Under the pieces are notes generated by a model. It did no database searches, was not told the DNA's origin, and saw only the letters and a list, made by a program, of their open reading frames with translations. DNA of 6,740 bases from a bacterium (lineage in GTDB: Bacteria; Verrucomicrobiota; Verrucomicrobiae; Opitutales; Opitutaceae): the NCBI GenBank assembly GCA_021780625.1, contig JAJXYI010000298.1:1-6740 (forward strand), given 5' to 3'. The position numbers were made by a program, and so were the translations under genes. Of the stretch, positions 6,396 to 6,740 are shown one piece after another; positions within the stretch are counted from its first letter, which is position 1, and each line of letters begins with the position of its first letter.

Positions 6396-6538
6396 AACAG
6401 AAGGCAACGACGGGAACGAAGGACAAACCGCCTACCACAGAAGTGTGCGTTGATTGATTGGCCGTTTCGATGAGTCGATTCTGCCTCGGTGACTCCGCCC
6501 GATGTCGCCCTTCTTTGTTAGCTTCGTTCCCTTCTGTT
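6396..6538. repeat. Element E, copy 2: ~143-base repeat with inverted ends
   Basis: The left arm 6396-6424 matches the left arm of copy 1 at 27 of 29 positions. The right arm 6510-6538 matches the right arm of copy 1 at 28 of 29. Within this copy the two arms match each other at only 22 of 29, so left and right ends are distinct and the element has a direction. The interior aligns to copy 1 with many substitutions (shared CCGTTT, AGT.GAT and CGCCC words). A small stem CACA 6436-6439 / TGTG 6444-6447 occupies the place of the stem at 4794-4809. About 13 bases before the left arm are also similar (GGCGA...ATGG versus GGCGACTGATTGG). Confidence 0.75.
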
Positions 6539-6573
6539 AACTGCGTCCTGCGGCTCGCAAGCTCTTCTCCTTT

Positions 6574-6599
6574 GGAGTGCGGAATCACGATTCCGCCCT
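6574..6599. repeat. 26-base palindromic repeat, copy 3
   Basis: Identical over all 26 bases to 501-526. The perfect 8-2-8 palindrome is at 6579-6596. It is embedded in block H copy 2. Confidence 0.8.
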
Positions 6600-6602
6600 G
6601 CG

Positions 6603-6621
6603 CGGGAGGCTCCGCCTCCCG
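6603..6621. repeat. Perfect inverted repeat, 8-3-8 (copy 2)
   Basis: CGGGAGGC, TCC, GCCTCCCG, identical to 4492-4510. Confidence 0.75.
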
Positions 6622-6645
6622 GCCGGTGCCCCCATTCTCGCTTCC

Positions 6646-6664
6646 GGCCTTCCCGCCGAAGGCC
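6646..6664. repeat. Hairpin GGCCTTC/GAAGGCC (copy 2)
   Basis: GGCCTTC 6646-6652, CCGCC, GAAGGCC 6658-6664, identical to 4581-4599 including the loop. Confidence 0.65.
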
Positions 6665-6724
6665 CTGAGCTTGTCGAATGGGCTCCTCCCCGCCCCAATC
6701 AAGGGCACCGGCTTTACGTCGTGT

Positions 6725-6738
6725 GCGCTTATAAGCGC
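6725..6738. repeat. Perfect 14-base palindrome at the end of block H
   Basis: GCGCTTATAAGCGC is perfectly self-complementary. The matching site in copy 1 is GCGCTCATAAGCGC at 4660-4673, which differs at one central base and is therefore imperfect. Confidence 0.6.
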
Positions 6739-6740
6739 GC

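Larger units (their letters stand above)
6311..6740. other. Gene-free region upstream of the transporter, mostly repeats
   Basis: Bases 6311-6395 should hold the transporter promoter. On the - strand an AT-rich stretch (about 6318-6345, containing TTTAAGGTTAATT) lies just ahead of the ATG, but no good -35/-10 pair stands out. The rest is element E copy 2 (6396-6538) and block H copy 2 (6550 to the window end). Open frames here are translated repeats and not supported as genes. Confidence 0.75.
6550..6740. repeat. Composite hairpin repeat block H, copy 2 (continues past window end)
   Basis: The compact version of the block has three segments in direct succession: 6550-6600, the CGGGAGGC hairpin 6603-6621, and 6622-6740 with hairpin 6646-6664 and the CCTGAGCTTGTCGAATGGGC word. 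It lacks the two extra stretches of copy 1. It starts only 11 bases after element E copy 2. Similarity to copy 1 continues to the last base, so the true end lies outside the window. Confidence 0.8.

Noticed and set aside
5268..6407. A 379-codon - strand open frame overlapping the transporter in another frame
   Set aside because: Low-complexity Arg/Asp/Gly/His-rich shadow; it lacks the hydrophobic segments of the real frame.
6334..6708. Small - strand protein with PFDKLRAFGGKAG and LTEGNEANKEG
   Set aside because: Both strings are translations of dispersed repeats and recur in different frames at 4297-5147, so they are not evidence of a gene.

Overview
This is a high-G+C bacterial chromosome fragment. 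It holds three recognisable protein genes, separated by long intergenic stretches (651, 685 and 430 bases) packed with short palindromes and dispersed repeats. No rRNA, tRNA, CRISPR array, integrase or transposase gene was seen. A Gram-negative host is certain from the TonB-dependent outer-membrane receptor. The receptor's LEKFVVTGE plug start, the lack of clear Shine-Dalgarno sequences and the style of the repeats are reminiscent of Verrucomicrobiota (Opitutaceae-like) environmental or metagenomic genomes. That placement is inference and moderately uncertain.

Layout: (1) Bases 1-318, + strand: the C-terminal part of a PduO/MMAB-type ATP:cob(I)alamin adenosyltransferase, cut by the window edge. 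(2) Bases 319-969: no gene. It holds several compact hairpins, a 26-base palindromic repeat that recurs twice later, a C-rich tract, an AT-rich stretch that may carry the receptor promoter, and a structured leader. (3) Bases 970-4281, + strand: a 1103-residue Oar-like TonB-dependent receptor with signal peptide, carboxypeptidase-regulatory-like domain, plug and beta-barrel, followed by a strong intrinsic terminator. (4) Bases 4337-4966: one copy of a composite hairpin repeat (block H) and one copy of a ~149-base element with inverted ends (element E). (5) Bases 4967-6310, - strand: a 12-helix MFS transporter of the AmpG/PAT family, convergent with the receptor. (6) Bases 6311-6740: a second copy of element E, then a second copy of block H running off the window.

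The three genes do not form one operon or an obvious pathway. The receptor and the transporter could act as outer- and inner-membrane steps of uptake, but they converge on one another and nothing links their substrates. The adenosyltransferase belongs to coenzyme B12 metabolism. There is no B12-riboswitch signature ahead of the receptor, and the receptor does not look like BtuB.

The most unusual content is non-coding. Two ~145-base elements have strongly conserved inverted ends and diverged but still alignable middles. A set of different-sequence hairpins shares nearly the same geometry (arms of 7-9 bases, mostly 8, with loops of 1-5). The transporter gene is bracketed by both repeat types in mirror order (H-E, gene, E-H), although all copies point the same way.
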